In this document: piece by piece, positions 44,534 through 52,366 of the stretch | Numbering within the stretch: the first letter of the stretch is position 1 | Layout: each line of letters starts with the position of its first letter | Source: Paenibacillus sp. BIHB 4019 | GTDB lineage: Bacteria; Bacillota; Bacilli; Paenibacillales; Paenibacillaceae | Direction: 5' to 3' | DNA: 64,000 bases | Assembly (NCBI RefSeq): GCF_002741035.1 | Contig: NZ_CP016808.1 | Coordinates: 5,194,501-5,258,500, forward strand | Made by a program: the position numbers and the translations under genes | Notes under the pieces: generated by a model | Told to the model about the DNA's origin: nothing | The model's input: only the letters and a program-made list of their open reading frames with translations | Database searches by the model: none

Positions 44534-44640
44534 CAAGGTGAAAGGGCTGTGGCCGTCCTCTGGCGGCGCGGCGCGTTTCATTCCGACAATTAGAGAGAAA
44601 GGATGGAAACATCTTATCCTTTCCTATATTTTCAAAAAAA
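44534..44640 (+). repeat. dispersed two-hairpin repeat, copy B
   Basis: It starts CAAGGTGAAAGGGCTGTGG, continues CCGTCCTCTGGCGGCG and CGTTTCATTCCGA, and ends with the AT-rich hairpin GAAAGGATGG ... ATCCTTTCCTATATTTT. It lies just after the GH43 gene. Confidence 0.75.
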
Positions 44641-44642
44641 GT

Positions 44643-44662
44643 GGCCCACATCGCTGTGGGCC
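44643..44662 (+). terminator. short hairpin after the sugar locus
   Basis: GGCCCACA pairs with TGTGGGCC around TCGC. There is no T-run on the plus strand; the preceding AAAAAAA would give a T-run on the minus strand. Confidence 0.4.
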
Positions 44663-44910
44663 TGTCCTAGTTATATGATCAACTGTGGGGTTGATAGTTA
44701 TTATTATATAAACAAAACCTTAGTCGAACCTTAAAGAACTTTGTCTAACGATTGTCTAAAACGTGAATGATTGAAGTCAAATGTGACAAAAAGGGATGCA
44801 AGTTTGAAAAAAGCGCAAATCCAGCTGTAGCATCTGCTTTATTTGGAATTAAATGTAATTTTAATTTTATTGATTATACGCGGGCAACTGTCACAATTCA
44901 GCACCTTTTA

Positions 44911-44954
44911 TTGTGATTTCAATCACAATCAAAAACGCATTCCTTGTTTATACT
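44911..44954 (+). promoter_or_regulatory. Fnr box and -10 element of hmp
   Basis: TTGTGATTTCAATCACAA (44911-44928) is a perfect palindrome fitting TGTGA-N6-TCACA. A -10 TATACT follows at 44949-44954. With transcription starting near 44961, the box centre lies at about -41.5, the class II activator position. Confidence 0.8.
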
Positions 44955-45001
44955 GGTGAAGATCAAGTTTGAAGGATACCTAAACCCGTGAGGAGAGTGC
45001 G

Positions 45002-46264
45002 ATGATGCTGAGTGAGAAGACTATTGCCACGATTAAATCTACCGTCCCTGTATTGGAAGTCCACGGCACGACGATTACGAAGCGTTTCTATGAAACGATG
45101 TTTGCCGCTCATCCGGAGCTGCTTCATATTTTTAACCATGCTAATCAAAAACAAGGCAAGCAGCAAGCGGCGCTTGCAAATGCGGTTTACGCTGCCGCTC
45201 TTCATATTGATAATTTAGCAGCGATATTGCCAGTTGTGAAGCAAATTGCCCATAAACATAGAAGCTTGGGCATTTTGCCCGAGCATTACCCGATCGTCGG
45301 AAAATATTTGCTCGCCGCCATTAAGGATGTACTGGGCGATGCGGCTACCGATGATATTTTGCAGGCGTGGGCAGAAGCATATGGGATGATTGCCGATGCG
45401 TTTATCGGCGTGGAGAAAGAGATGTACAAGCAGGCGGAGCAGCAGCATGGCGGCTGGGAAGGGTTCAGAGCTTTTGTGGTCAATAAAAAGGTGCAAGAGA
45501 GCGACAACATTACTTCCTTCTACCTCATTCCAGAAGATGGCGGCGCGATTGCCGGCTTTAAGGCTGGGCAATATGTGAGCATGAGAAGAGAACTGCCGAA
45601 TGATGCCTATACCCATATTCGCCAATATAGTTTATCGGATTCGCCAAGCAAGCCCTATTACCGCATTTCGGTTAAACGCGAGGATGGGCGGGATAACCGG
45701 CCGGCTGGCAAAGTGTCCGTGTCTTTGCATGAGCATTTGTGGGAAGGGGATATCGTTCACTTGTCCGCTCCGGCGGGAGATTTCACAATCGATTTGGAGG
45801 ATACGCGTCCAGTCGTGCTTATTAGTGGCGGCGTTGGGCTGACACCGATGATGAGCATGCTGCATGCTGTAGTGGAAGCCTGTCCAGAGCGTTCGGTTAC
45901 CTTTATTCATGCGACCACCAATGGAGACACGCATGCGATGAAGGAGCAGGTAACCGCGCTTGCTGGCCGCCACCCGCAGCTGTCTGTCTTCTACTGCTAT
46001 ACGCAGCCGACGGCGCATGACAAGGCGCTGAAGGATTACCACAAGGATGGGCTGATCAACTTTCCATGGCTGCGCACAGTTATACCCACGACAGATGCCA
46101 GCTTCTATTTTTGCGGACCGCAGCAGTTTATGAAAATGATCAATCGCGCTTTGCGAGTGTTCGATGTTCAGGCTTCTGATATTCATTTTGAGTTTTTTGG
46201 CCCGGCTGAAAGCTTGAACGACGGACAGGGCGAGCAGCAGGAGACAGCGGATACCGTCATTTAA
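45002..46264 (+). CDS. hmp: flavohemoprotein, nitric oxide dioxygenase
   Basis: Hmp detoxifies nitric oxide to nitrate, using heme, FAD and NAD(P)H. The 420-residue protein has a globin domain (about 1-140; distal region RFYETMF and HANQKQGKQ, proximal His in QIAHKHRSLG), an FAD-binding domain (about 150-260, IRQYSLSDSPSK) and an NAD domain (ISGGVGLTPMMSML; FYFCGPQQFMK). The start follows AGGAGAG. The promoter carries an Fnr box, fitting induction in low oxygen. Its 3' end overlaps the convergent Crp-like gene by 4 bp. Confidence 0.96.
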   Translation: MMLSEKTIATIKSTVPVLEVHGTTITKRFYETMFAAHPELLHIFNHANQKQGKQQAALANAVYAAALHIDNLAAILPVVKQIAHKHRSLGILPEHYPIVGKYLLAAIKDVLGDAATDDILQAWAEAYGMIADAFIGVEKEMYKQAEQQHGGWEGFRAFVVNKKVQESDNITSFYLIPEDGGAIAGFKAGQYVSMRRELPNDAYTHIRQYSLSDSPSKPYYRISVKREDGRDNRPAGKVSVSLHEHLWEGDIVHLSAPAGDFTIDLEDTRPVVLISGGVGLTPMMSMLHAVVEACPERSVTFIHATTNGDTHAMKEQVTALAGRHPQLSVFYCYTQPTAHDKALKDYHKDGLINFPWLRTVIPTTDASFYFCGPQQFMKMINRALRVFDVQASDIHFEFFGPAESLNDGQGEQQETADTVI

Positions 46265-46788
46265 ACGGAAGCTCCAGACTCCTTCCTCTTATCCGCCTTG
46301 GCCCTCATCAGACGATTGACGGTTTCTCTGCGCAGCCCGATGAGCTGTCCAATTTCATCCTGCGTCAGCACATCGCTCAGCGTAGCAGGGGAAATATGCT
46401 CGTCGAACCATTGCTCCAGCTTGTGCAGCTTAGCGGCCGGGGCGGCTTGTGTCAGCTGGTCTATGCGCTGTTGCATCATGCGCAGCTTGTTTTGCAGCAG
46501 CAGCGCAATATCGCGGCATTTTTCCGGATGGTTCTCCAGCGTTTGGTACCACTCCTGCGAGGGCAGCACCTCAATGTCGCAGGTGACCAGCGCTACGGCT
46601 GTCCCATGATAGGCTTGCTGGGTAATGAGCGAATGATGGGGAATCGTTTCGCCAGCGGTTATAATATTCATGACGATGGGGCTGCCATCTTCATGAAGGC
46701 GAATAATTTTGAGCATGCCGCTATTGATTCGGTACAGCGGCCCAAGCTCCCCTTGGCGGAACAGTGTTTCTCCTTTATGAAGCAGCAT
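46261..46788 (-). CDS. Crp/Fnr-family regulator without iron-sulfur cysteines
   Basis: The 175-residue protein has a cyclic-nucleotide-binding-type beta barrel (about 1-85, starting directly at LLHKGETLFRQGELG) and a C-terminal helix-turn-helix (LTQDEIGQLIGLRRETVNRLM). It is shorter than typical Crp (about 210) and has no N- or C-terminal Cys cluster; only two scattered Cys are present. ATG 46788 is preferred because GGAAG then has 9-bp spacing; ATG 46797 touches that site. Its position against hmp suggests a role in nitrosative or redox control. Confidence 0.85.
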   Translation of the reverse strand: MLLHKGETLFRQGELGPLYRINSGMLKIIRLHEDGSPIVMNIITAGETIPHHSLITQQAYHGTAVALVTCDIEVLPSQEWYQTLENHPEKCRDIALLLQNKLRMMQQRIDQLTQAAPAAKLHKLEQWFDEHISPATLSDVLTQDEIGQLIGLRRETVNRLMRAKADKRKESGASV

Positions 46789-46881
46789 TGCGGGCATCTT
46801 CCTTTCAGCGTTTATAATAGGTAAATTATAAGGGACATCCGTTATTTTTGAAAATGCAAGGAAACCGATTAGCGGAAGTAG

Positions 46882-46916
46882 AGGTCAATCAGCGCACACT
46901 GGTTGATCTTTTTTTT
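46882..46916 (+). terminator. plus-strand terminator beyond the Crp-like gene
   Basis: AGGTCAATCAG (46882-46892) pairs with CTGGTTGATCT (46899-46909), including two G-T pairs, followed by eight T residues. No plus-strand gene ends here; the nearest is hmp, 620 bp upstream. Confidence 0.7.
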
Positions 46917-46947
46917 GCATTAAATTCATGTACTTGCTTGCCTTAAC

Positions 46948-47018
46948 CAAAAAGCACCGTCCGTAGGCAGCCTCTCCGAGCTTAATATAAGCGGAGAGGC
47001 CGTATACGGACAGTGCTT
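46948..47018 (-). terminator. large terminator hairpin of nrdGD
   Basis: On the minus strand, AAGCACTGTCCGTA (47018-47005) pairs with the complementary text at 46952-46965, with an inner stem GCCTCTCCG/CGGAGAGGC and a GCTT/AAGC tip. TTTTTGG follows on the minus strand. It lies 62 bp after the nrdD stop. Confidence 0.85.
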
Positions 47019-47080
47019 AATAAGCAAATGAACGAGGCAGCGGCTAGGATAAATTTGTTCCCTGATGATATTCCAAGTAA

Positions 47081-49051
47081 CTAAACATCTGCTGACGGGG
47101 CAGCAGTTGCGGCTGCTCCAACGCTGCTTACCGCCTCCTCCTTGATTCGCTTGCGCGTATTCCAATCAAAACGCCGGGCATTGCTCCAAAAATTATAATC
47201 TCCTGTATAATAGCCCTGCTCATCAACCGCCAGCTTTTTGCGGGCAATCATTTTAACGTACCCGATGACGCGGCTGAAGGTTGCGATGTCGTCGCTGCCG
47301 CAAACGGGGCAGGCATGGATGTTTTTTCCGTCCACGGCGACGATTGGCTGGCTGCATGCGAGGCAGCTGGTTAGTGTAGGCGTCAGCGTAATATATTGTA
47401 TCGGTTTTTCGAAAATTTTCTTTAAATAATTCGCGATCCGCTCAGGCGGCAGCTTCGTTTCGAGGAAATGGTGCAAAATGCTGCCGGACGTCGCATAAGC
47501 TTGGAACTCCGCGCTATTTTCTACCTGCCGCAGGAAATCATCCTCGCTGAACGGGAGCATACAGCCCGAGGTCAAATAAACGTTGTCCCCAGTCCCCTGG
47601 ACAAAAATGCTCCGGTTATGGTTTTTAGCCCATTTGACGTCGTGGCGGGCGAGCTTGATTGCGGCATTTTCACCTGGCGCATATTCAATGCCGCAGGCAA
47701 CTTGGTCGCGGACGATAAAGTGATTAATCGTTTCCGTCATAAATTGCATAATGCGATGGGCCAGCAGCTTGCCGGCCTCATTGTTCATTCCCCCGTCATA
47801 GCCTATATTAATGAGCCCCTCATGCATGCCCGTAACGGCGAACACATTGAAATAATGGGCTAAATCGCGGTTTAAGGCGAAGAAGGTCGGATACAGCTCT
47901 TTATTTTGCTCAATCCACCGCCGCTTGGCCATATGGCCCTCCTGCATAATGTTCAGCAGCTCCTCTATTTTTGCCAGCAGCTCGCCTTCATGGCCGCCGT
48001 ATTCCATGAGTACACGGTTCATGTTCAAGTTCAGCACCTGGACGGCACCCGTTGAGCCGGTGGAGCTGCCGAAAATGCCGCTGCCCAGCCGCGACAGCAC
48101 GCTTAAATCAATTTGCAGCCGGCAGCACAAGCTGCGGCTAACCTCGGGGTCGCGAGGCTTAATATAAGGATTCAGGCGGCGATAATGCTCGTTTTCAAAA
48201 GGCTGGCTGCGGAAGTTTTCGAAATAAACACCGCCCCATTGATACATGCCGTCAAGCATATTAAGAAAAAGGGGATTGCTATAGTCGAAATGGTCGTCAA
48301 TCGGGACGGTCAGCAGCGGGAAGGTAAATGGTATGCCATTGCCTGTGCCTTGTTTCATTACCGCAATGACAGCTGCGTTAATCCGATCAAAGTAGGACGC
48401 CGGAATTTCCTTGTAGCGCATATCGAGCGGCGTACCGCCAATAATGACAAAATCATCCTTGATTTCATCCGAAGGCTTGCCGAACTCCAGCGTAATATTG
48501 GTGAACGCCGATTGGGAGCCGCCGCGCAGCGGCATATTCATTTCCCAAATTAAGCTTTGGAACAGCTGCTGCAGCTCCTCGCTTGTAAACGTATGTCCTC
48601 GGACAGACTCTTCATAATAGAGATAGGAGGCGGACACCGTGGTCATCTGCGAAAGCATGACGGCGCCAGACACCTGCTGCGACATGAGGACGACGAGATT
48701 GCTGAAATGGCGCAGCAGCGTTTCGAGCTTTTTCGTCGGGTGCGAAGACATCATATTTTTTGCCAAGGTAGGAATGCCATTCGCAGCAATATCCTTGCAG
48801 CCTACGCTCAGGCAATAGGGGCTTAGCTGCTTGTCATGAATGTACACAATGCCGTCCGAATAAAGCTCGGTGAGCGCGAAAGGCAAAATATGCTCAAGCA
48901 AATATTGCTCCTCGGCAAAATTGTTCAAATTATGGCGCAGAAGGGGCAGCGAGTAGACGAAGTTGCTATTTTCCCTTTTTAAATAGTCGGCTTGCTTCGT
49001 CTCGGAGCTGGACGTAAATGTGCGAATAATATCGACTGATTGTCTAAACAT
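47081..49051 (-). CDS. nrdD: anaerobic (class III) ribonucleoside-triphosphate reductase
   Basis: NrdD makes deoxyribonucleotides without oxygen using a glycyl radical. The 656-residue protein has the active-site region SRSLCCRLQID, a C-terminal zinc site with two CxxC pairs (CLAC, CPVC), and the radical loop RVIGYVKMI near residue 605. It begins directly with the catalytic barrel; the N-terminal ATP-cone that regulates many NrdD proteins appears absent. The start follows ACGGAGG, 14 bp after nrdG. The long C-terminal tail (EAVSSVGAAATAAPSADV) is not conserved in the family as I know it. Confidence 0.94.
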   Translation of the reverse strand: MFRQSVDIIRTFTSSSETKQADYLKRENSNFVYSLPLLRHNLNNFAEEQYLLEHILPFALTELYSDGIVYIHDKQLSPYCLSVGCKDIAANGIPTLAKNMMSSHPTKKLETLLRHFSNLVVLMSQQVSGAVMLSQMTTVSASYLYYEESVRGHTFTSEELQQLFQSLIWEMNMPLRGGSQSAFTNITLEFGKPSDEIKDDFVIIGGTPLDMRYKEIPASYFDRINAAVIAVMKQGTGNGIPFTFPLLTVPIDDHFDYSNPLFLNMLDGMYQWGGVYFENFRSQPFENEHYRRLNPYIKPRDPEVSRSLCCRLQIDLSVLSRLGSGIFGSSTGSTGAVQVLNLNMNRVLMEYGGHEGELLAKIEELLNIMQEGHMAKRRWIEQNKELYPTFFALNRDLAHYFNVFAVTGMHEGLINIGYDGGMNNEAGKLLAHRIMQFMTETINHFIVRDQVACGIEYAPGENAAIKLARHDVKWAKNHNRSIFVQGTGDNVYLTSGCMLPFSEDDFLRQVENSAEFQAYATSGSILHHFLETKLPPERIANYLKKIFEKPIQYITLTPTLTSCLACSQPIVAVDGKNIHACPVCGSDDIATFSRVIGYVKMIARKKLAVDEQGYYTGDYNFWSNARRFDWNTRKRIKEEAVSSVGAAATAAPSADV

Positions 49052-49065
49052 GATCGGCCTCCGTT

Positions 49066-49734
49066 CTATTTTTGCGGTGGAAAATAAGGATTTAAGCAGT
49101 AAGGTACAAGGCTGTTATGCTTGTCTTTCAACTGCTGCACATAAGCGGCAATTTGCACGAAAAATTCTTCGCTTAAGAGCGGGTAGCGAACGGTTCTCAC
49201 TTGGCTTAGCCTGCTGTTATGGCGAATGACCATTTCGACGGATGCGAGTATATCCTGGCAGAAGCGTTCCGTGGGAACGACTCCAATAATCGCCTTGAAC
49301 ACCTCGGCATCCTCCTTCGGGTCCATAAGGTGGAACGGCAGCTTCATGTCAATATGAATGCCGTCGATGAGCGCCAGATCGAGCAAACGCTGCAGCTTGC
49401 CTGGAAAAGTTCCGTTGGTCATCACAATCATTTTTCCGTTGAAAATAGCCCGTACACGCCGCAGGAAGCTTTCCAGCTCCGCCGTGCTGCTGAGTAAAAA
49501 TTCGCCTCCGCTGAACAATACAGCGTCGAACAGACCATCGCTGCCGCTCAGTCGCTCCAGCGTTTGTTCAGCAGTCAGCAGCCTATGGGGAATGGGCTGC
49601 TGCGCGATTAGCTCGGCATCATTATGGCAGCCGTAGCAGCGCATATTGCATCCGTTCCAGGAGTGGATCAGCAGGGACAGATGGCCGGGCAAATCCGTAA
49701 AGGTGCGGATGAACTGGGGATAGAAGGTCAGCAT
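49066..49734 (-). CDS. nrdG: anaerobic ribonucleotide reductase activating protein (radical SAM)
   Basis: NrdG generates the glycyl radical on NrdD with S-adenosylmethionine. The 222-residue protein has the radical SAM motif CNMRCYGC (about 29-36), the GGE-type motif FSGGEFLLS and TNGTFPGKL. It is first in the operon, before nrdD, the reverse of the E. coli order. At 222 residues it is longer than E. coli NrdG (154) and is closer to the NrdG2 type. Confidence 0.92.
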   Translation of the reverse strand: MLTFYPQFIRTFTDLPGHLSLLIHSWNGCNMRCYGCHNDAELIAQQPIPHRLLTAEQTLERLSGSDGLFDAVLFSGGEFLLSSTAELESFLRRVRAIFNGKMIVMTNGTFPGKLQRLLDLALIDGIHIDMKLPFHLMDPKEDAEVFKAIIGVVPTERFCQDILASVEMVIRHNSRLSQVRTVRYPLLSEEFFVQIAAYVQQLKDKHNSLVPYCLNPYFPPQK

Positions 49735-49861
49735 AAGGTGCTCCTTTCTACCGAAATCGAACTTCTGAAACTAGTATGTGGCGCTGGATGAATGCGATTT
49801 AATGGGGCAGTCCCTCATCACATTCAACATGATCGGCAACTGCATATAGTTTCTGTGATTA

Positions 49862-49904
49862 ATAGTAATACAACATATGGTAGAAATGAAGTGATGGGGA
49901 TCAC
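49862..49904 (-). promoter_or_regulatory. Fnr box and -10 element of nrdGD
   Basis: GTGATGGGGATCAC (49891-49904) fits GTGA-N6-TCAC. On the minus strand TACTAT (49867-49862) is a possible -10; a start near 49855 puts the box centre at about -42. Confidence 0.65.
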
Positions 49905-49929
49905 AGCCGCGCGAGAAAAAGAAGAAGGG

Positions 49930-49971
49930 GTGACAGCTGTCACAGCGGGCAGGAAGCTGATGCTGTAAACT
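49930..49971 (+). promoter_or_regulatory. Fnr box and -10 element of the LpdD-like gene
   Basis: GTGACAGCTGTCAC (49930-49943) is a perfect palindrome fitting GTGA-N6-TCAC. TAAACT (49966-49971) is a weak -10; a start near 49978 would put the box centre at -41.5. Confidence 0.55.
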
Positions 49972-50054
49972 CGTTATGTAATGAAACAGTCCGTGCTGAA
50001 GGCAGGCCTCGCTGAACGCAGGTGTTCTGCCGCAGGAAGGGATGGGGGGGACAA

Positions 50055-50114
50055 ATGGAACAGCACATGGAACAGCACATCGAACAGCACATCGAACAGC
50101 AAATGGAGCAGCAA
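50055..50114 (+). repeat. five 12-bp tandem repeats inside the LpdD-like gene
   Basis: Units are ATGGAACAGCAC twice, ATCGAACAGCAC, ATCGAACAGCAA and ATGGAGCAGCAA. Gain or loss of units keeps the frame and changes only the length of the EQH tail. Confidence 0.9.
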
Positions 50115-50504
50115 ATGAACATGAAAGTGAAAAAAACGGAAAAAGTGGACATACGTGTGCTAGCGATGGGGCAGGATTTAGTATTTCTCGTCACTGGAGG
50201 AGAGGCACATATTGGGGCAGCTGCAACGGCCTATTGGATCGATGGAGGGCACGCACCAAAGTGCGATGCTCATACGCTTCCAGGCCATCGTGAAGGTGAA
50301 CTGGCCGCGGAGCTTGCCATTATGGCAGCAAGCTCTCTCGGGGTAACCGCAACAGTGGTCGTCGGCATTCATTTGGAACAACCGGCGAGCCACGATATAG
50401 TCAGCATTGTCACACTGGCCAAAGAAGCCATGAGGGAGCAAACGGATAAGCTGGCAGCGCTTGGCGATCAGCAGGAGAAAAGCCTTCCTACAGATGAGAC
50501 CTAG
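50055..50504 (+). CDS. LpdD-like protein with an EQH-repeat N-terminus
   Basis: The 149-residue product begins with five copies of a four-residue repeat (MEQH, MEQH, IEQH, IEQQ, MEQQ) and continues with a compact domain (about 30-135) reading GQDLVFLVTGGEAHIGA, LPGHREGELAAE and VVVGIHLEQPASHDI. The order of GG-HIGA, PGH-EGELA and GIH motifs resembles LpdD-type accessory proteins of prenylated-flavin decarboxylases; this assignment is from memory and tentative. ATG 50055 follows GGGGGG; later in-frame ATGs are possible. No UbiD/UbiX-type decarboxylase is nearby. Confidence 0.7.
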   Translation: MEQHMEQHIEQHIEQQMEQQMNMKVKKTEKVDIRVLAMGQDLVFLVTGGEAHIGAAATAYWIDGGHAPKCDAHTLPGHREGELAAELAIMAASSLGVTATVVVGIHLEQPASHDIVSIVTLAKEAMREQTDKLAALGDQQEKSLPTDET

Positions 50505-50520
50505 TAGGAAGGCTTTCTTA
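50480..50520. terminator. bidirectional terminator between the LpdD-like gene and fnr
   Basis: AAAGCCTTCCTA (50480-50491) pairs with TAGGAAGGCTTT (50506-50517). It lies within the last codons of the LpdD-like gene and against the fnr stop, so it can serve both convergent genes. Confidence 0.75.
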
Positions 50521-51243
50521 AATGCGGCAAACTTCCTTCGGACATTGCTCGCAATGGCATATCGCTTGCAGATGCTTCATGTCTCTCACCAAAATATAAC
50601 CGTGCTCGAAAGACAGCACCTTTTGTTTTTTTAGCTCTCCCAGCATCCGATTGACACTTTCCCTTGCTGCGCCAATATAATCAGAAAGCTCGGTATTCGT
50701 TATTTTTTCAGAAATAAGCACGCCTTCCTCTGTTTGTTCCCCAAAGGAGTTTGCCAGCCGAATGAGCGTCGAAGCTAGCGCGCCTTGCTTGCCATAAAGC
50801 AGCAGGTCGCGGAATTTCGTCTGGGTCAGCCGATGCATGAGGCCCATCCATTTCATAAACTCAATGGCCAGATCGCCATGCTGCCATAACAAAATTTCCA
50901 AATCGCTTTTCTGGATAACGCCGATCGTGCAGTTCAGCACCGCTTTCGCACTAGAGCTGTGGCTGGAAGGGCTGAACGGATCAAATTGGCCGACGATATC
51001 TCCCTCCTGATATTGCGAGAATACAAATTCCTTGCCCTCTGTATTGTGCTTAATCAGCTTAACGCGGCCTTCCATTATGTAATAAAGCTTGTCGTCCGCA
51101 TCGCCTTCCCAGAAAATATGATTGCCCGAAGGAATGTGGTGTATATACATAATTTCTTTCAGCTTCTCGAAGCCCGTCTGGGAAAAACAAAACGTATTGC
51201 ATACCGTTTGAGTATAAGGTCTTGCGATTATGGCTTGTTTCAT
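50518..51243 (-). CDS. fnr: Fnr, oxygen-sensing transcription factor
   Basis: The 241-residue Crp/Fnr protein has the sensor barrel (about 15-135), a helix-turn-helix (NTELSDYIGAARESVNRML) and the C-terminal cluster CHCEQCPKEVCRI. In B. subtilis Fnr the [4Fe-4S] cluster is held by three C-terminal cysteines with spacing C-X2-C-X4-C plus an Asp; the same spacing is present here. It activates genes when oxygen is absent. ATG 51243 follows AAGGTGG. Its promoter carries an Fnr box, so it is probably autoregulated. Confidence 0.93.
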   Translation of the reverse strand: MKQAIIARPYTQTVCNTFCFSQTGFEKLKEIMYIHHIPSGNHIFWEGDADDKLYYIMEGRVKLIKHNTEGKEFVFSQYQEGDIVGQFDPFSPSSHSSSAKAVLNCTIGVIQKSDLEILLWQHGDLAIEFMKWMGLMHRLTQTKFRDLLLYGKQGALASTLIRLANSFGEQTEEGVLISEKITNTELSDYIGAARESVNRMLGELKKQKVLSFEHGYILVRDMKHLQAICHCEQCPKEVCRI

Positions 51244-51305
51244 CGAAAATGGCCACCTTTGCTGTTCATTTAGGGGAATGGTCCGCTGACAAATAGCTTA
51301 TTTCC

Positions 51306-51347
51306 AATGTAGCAGAAGTCTGTGGCGAACATAGTGATGGAAATCAC
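51306..51347 (-). promoter_or_regulatory. Fnr box and -10 element of fnr
   Basis: GTGATGGAAATCAC (51334-51347) fits GTGA-N6-TCAC. On the minus strand TACATT (51311-51306) is a possible -10; a start near 51299 places the box centre at -41.5. The same box lies about 125 bp upstream of mobA on the other strand. Confidence 0.65.
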
Positions 51348-51470
51348 AATTCATCCTTGAAAATGAGGATAAACATGGGGGGAAAAGTGATATTTGTAAT
51401 AGTATCGCCTTGTAAAACCTTCTATAATGTAGCCAGAAATGGGTGTCCACTACAGGATGGAGGGACATAT

Positions 51471-52091
51471 ATGCTGACAGGGGCCATATTAGCCGGCGGG
51501 CAAAGCCGCAAAATGGGCGGTCGCCATAAAGGTCTGCTTCCTTTTATAAATGAAAGCATTGTTGAACGGCAGATTCGAACGATGAAGCAGCTTTGCGACG
51601 AAGTTATTTTAGTGACGAATGACCCACGAAGCTTTTTGCCTATTTTGGGCAGCAGCGTCCGAATTATAACCGATTACATTCCCAATAAAGGCCCGCTTAG
51701 CGGCATGCATGCTGCATTCACACTTGCGACGCATGCGGATATTTGGGTAGTGGGCTGTGACATGCCGCTTATTTCAAGCGTGGTGGCCGAGCAGCTGTGG
51801 AAGGCCAAGCGGAAAAAGCGTTGTATGGCCGCGCTTCCGTCCGCTGGCGGCAAGCTGTATCCGCTGCATGGCGTCTATGGCAAGGATAGCGCCGGCGAAA
51901 TTATGAAGCTGCTCGAAATAAGCGAATATCGGGTAAATACTTTCCTTGGCCAAATAGGCTACTGCCAGATGGAGCTGCTGAAGCTTGGGGAAACGAGAGA
52001 GACACTTAGCTGCGTGACGAATGTAAATACGATTGAGGAATATGAGCGTATCTTGAGCTTGTACGATGCCAGCTTTGCTCCTCACACCTAA
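51471..52091 (+). CDS. mobA: molybdenum cofactor guanylyltransferase
   Basis: MobA joins GMP to molybdopterin to form the guanine dinucleotide cofactor. The 206-residue protein has the nucleotidyltransferase motif ILAGGQSRKMGGRHKG and the metal-binding region VVGCDMPLIS. ATG 51471 follows GGAGGG at 6 bp; the open frame upstream to 51357 has no site. A perfect -10 TATAAT lies at 51423-51428. It is divergent from fnr. A second, more divergent MobA is at 56303-56902. Confidence 0.88.
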   Translation: MLTGAILAGGQSRKMGGRHKGLLPFINESIVERQIRTMKQLCDEVILVTNDPRSFLPILGSSVRIITDYIPNKGPLSGMHAAFTLATHADIWVVGCDMPLISSVVAEQLWKAKRKKRCMAALPSAGGKLYPLHGVYGKDSAGEIMKLLEISEYRVNTFLGQIGYCQMELLKLGETRETLSCVTNVNTIEEYERILSLYDASFAPHT

Positions 52092-52287
52092 TAAGGCGGC
52101 TCTATTCAGACCAGACGACTAAAAAATCGATTAAGAAATGCAATTTTCCTAGGCCGCAAGCGCGCCATTTTTCAAACGGGATGTTTATGAACGTTTCCCT
52201 AAAGTTTGAATGGCGGGCAGGCAAAGGGAGATTGTCTTTTTTTTGTTCAAAAGGCGAGGGTGAAGCTTGTTTTTTTAAAATGTCGGT

Positions 52288-52316
52288 TTGACAGTATTGA
52301 TTTTAACAATTATCAT
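52288..52316 (+). promoter_or_regulatory. sigma-A promoter of the SPFH operon
   Basis: A perfect -35 TTGACA (52288-52293), 17 bp, then TATCAT (52311-52316), about 50 bp upstream of the SPFH start. Confidence 0.7.
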
Positions 52317-52366
52317 TTAGATATTATCAAATTGACATTATTAAAAGGGGAAGTGGGGAATGCGCC

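Larger units (their letters stand above)
44527..45001. other. 475-bp intergenic region without a gene
   Basis: It contains dispersed repeat copy B, a hairpin at 44643, about 240 bp of AT-rich sequence without recognisable features, and the hmp promoter. No ORF with a ribosome binding site was found. Confidence 0.7.
49735..50054. other. 320-bp divergent regulatory region between nrdG and the LpdD-like gene
   Basis: It contains two GTGA-N6-TCAC boxes and -10-like elements facing both ways (listed separately). No gene was found. Confidence 0.7.

Noticed and set aside
49862..51347. Crp (cAMP) control of the GTGA-N6-TCAC boxes
   Set aside because: The only cysteine-cluster regulator encoded here is a Bacillus-type Fnr, and the genes served are anaerobic or nitrosative-stress genes, so Fnr is the simpler reading.
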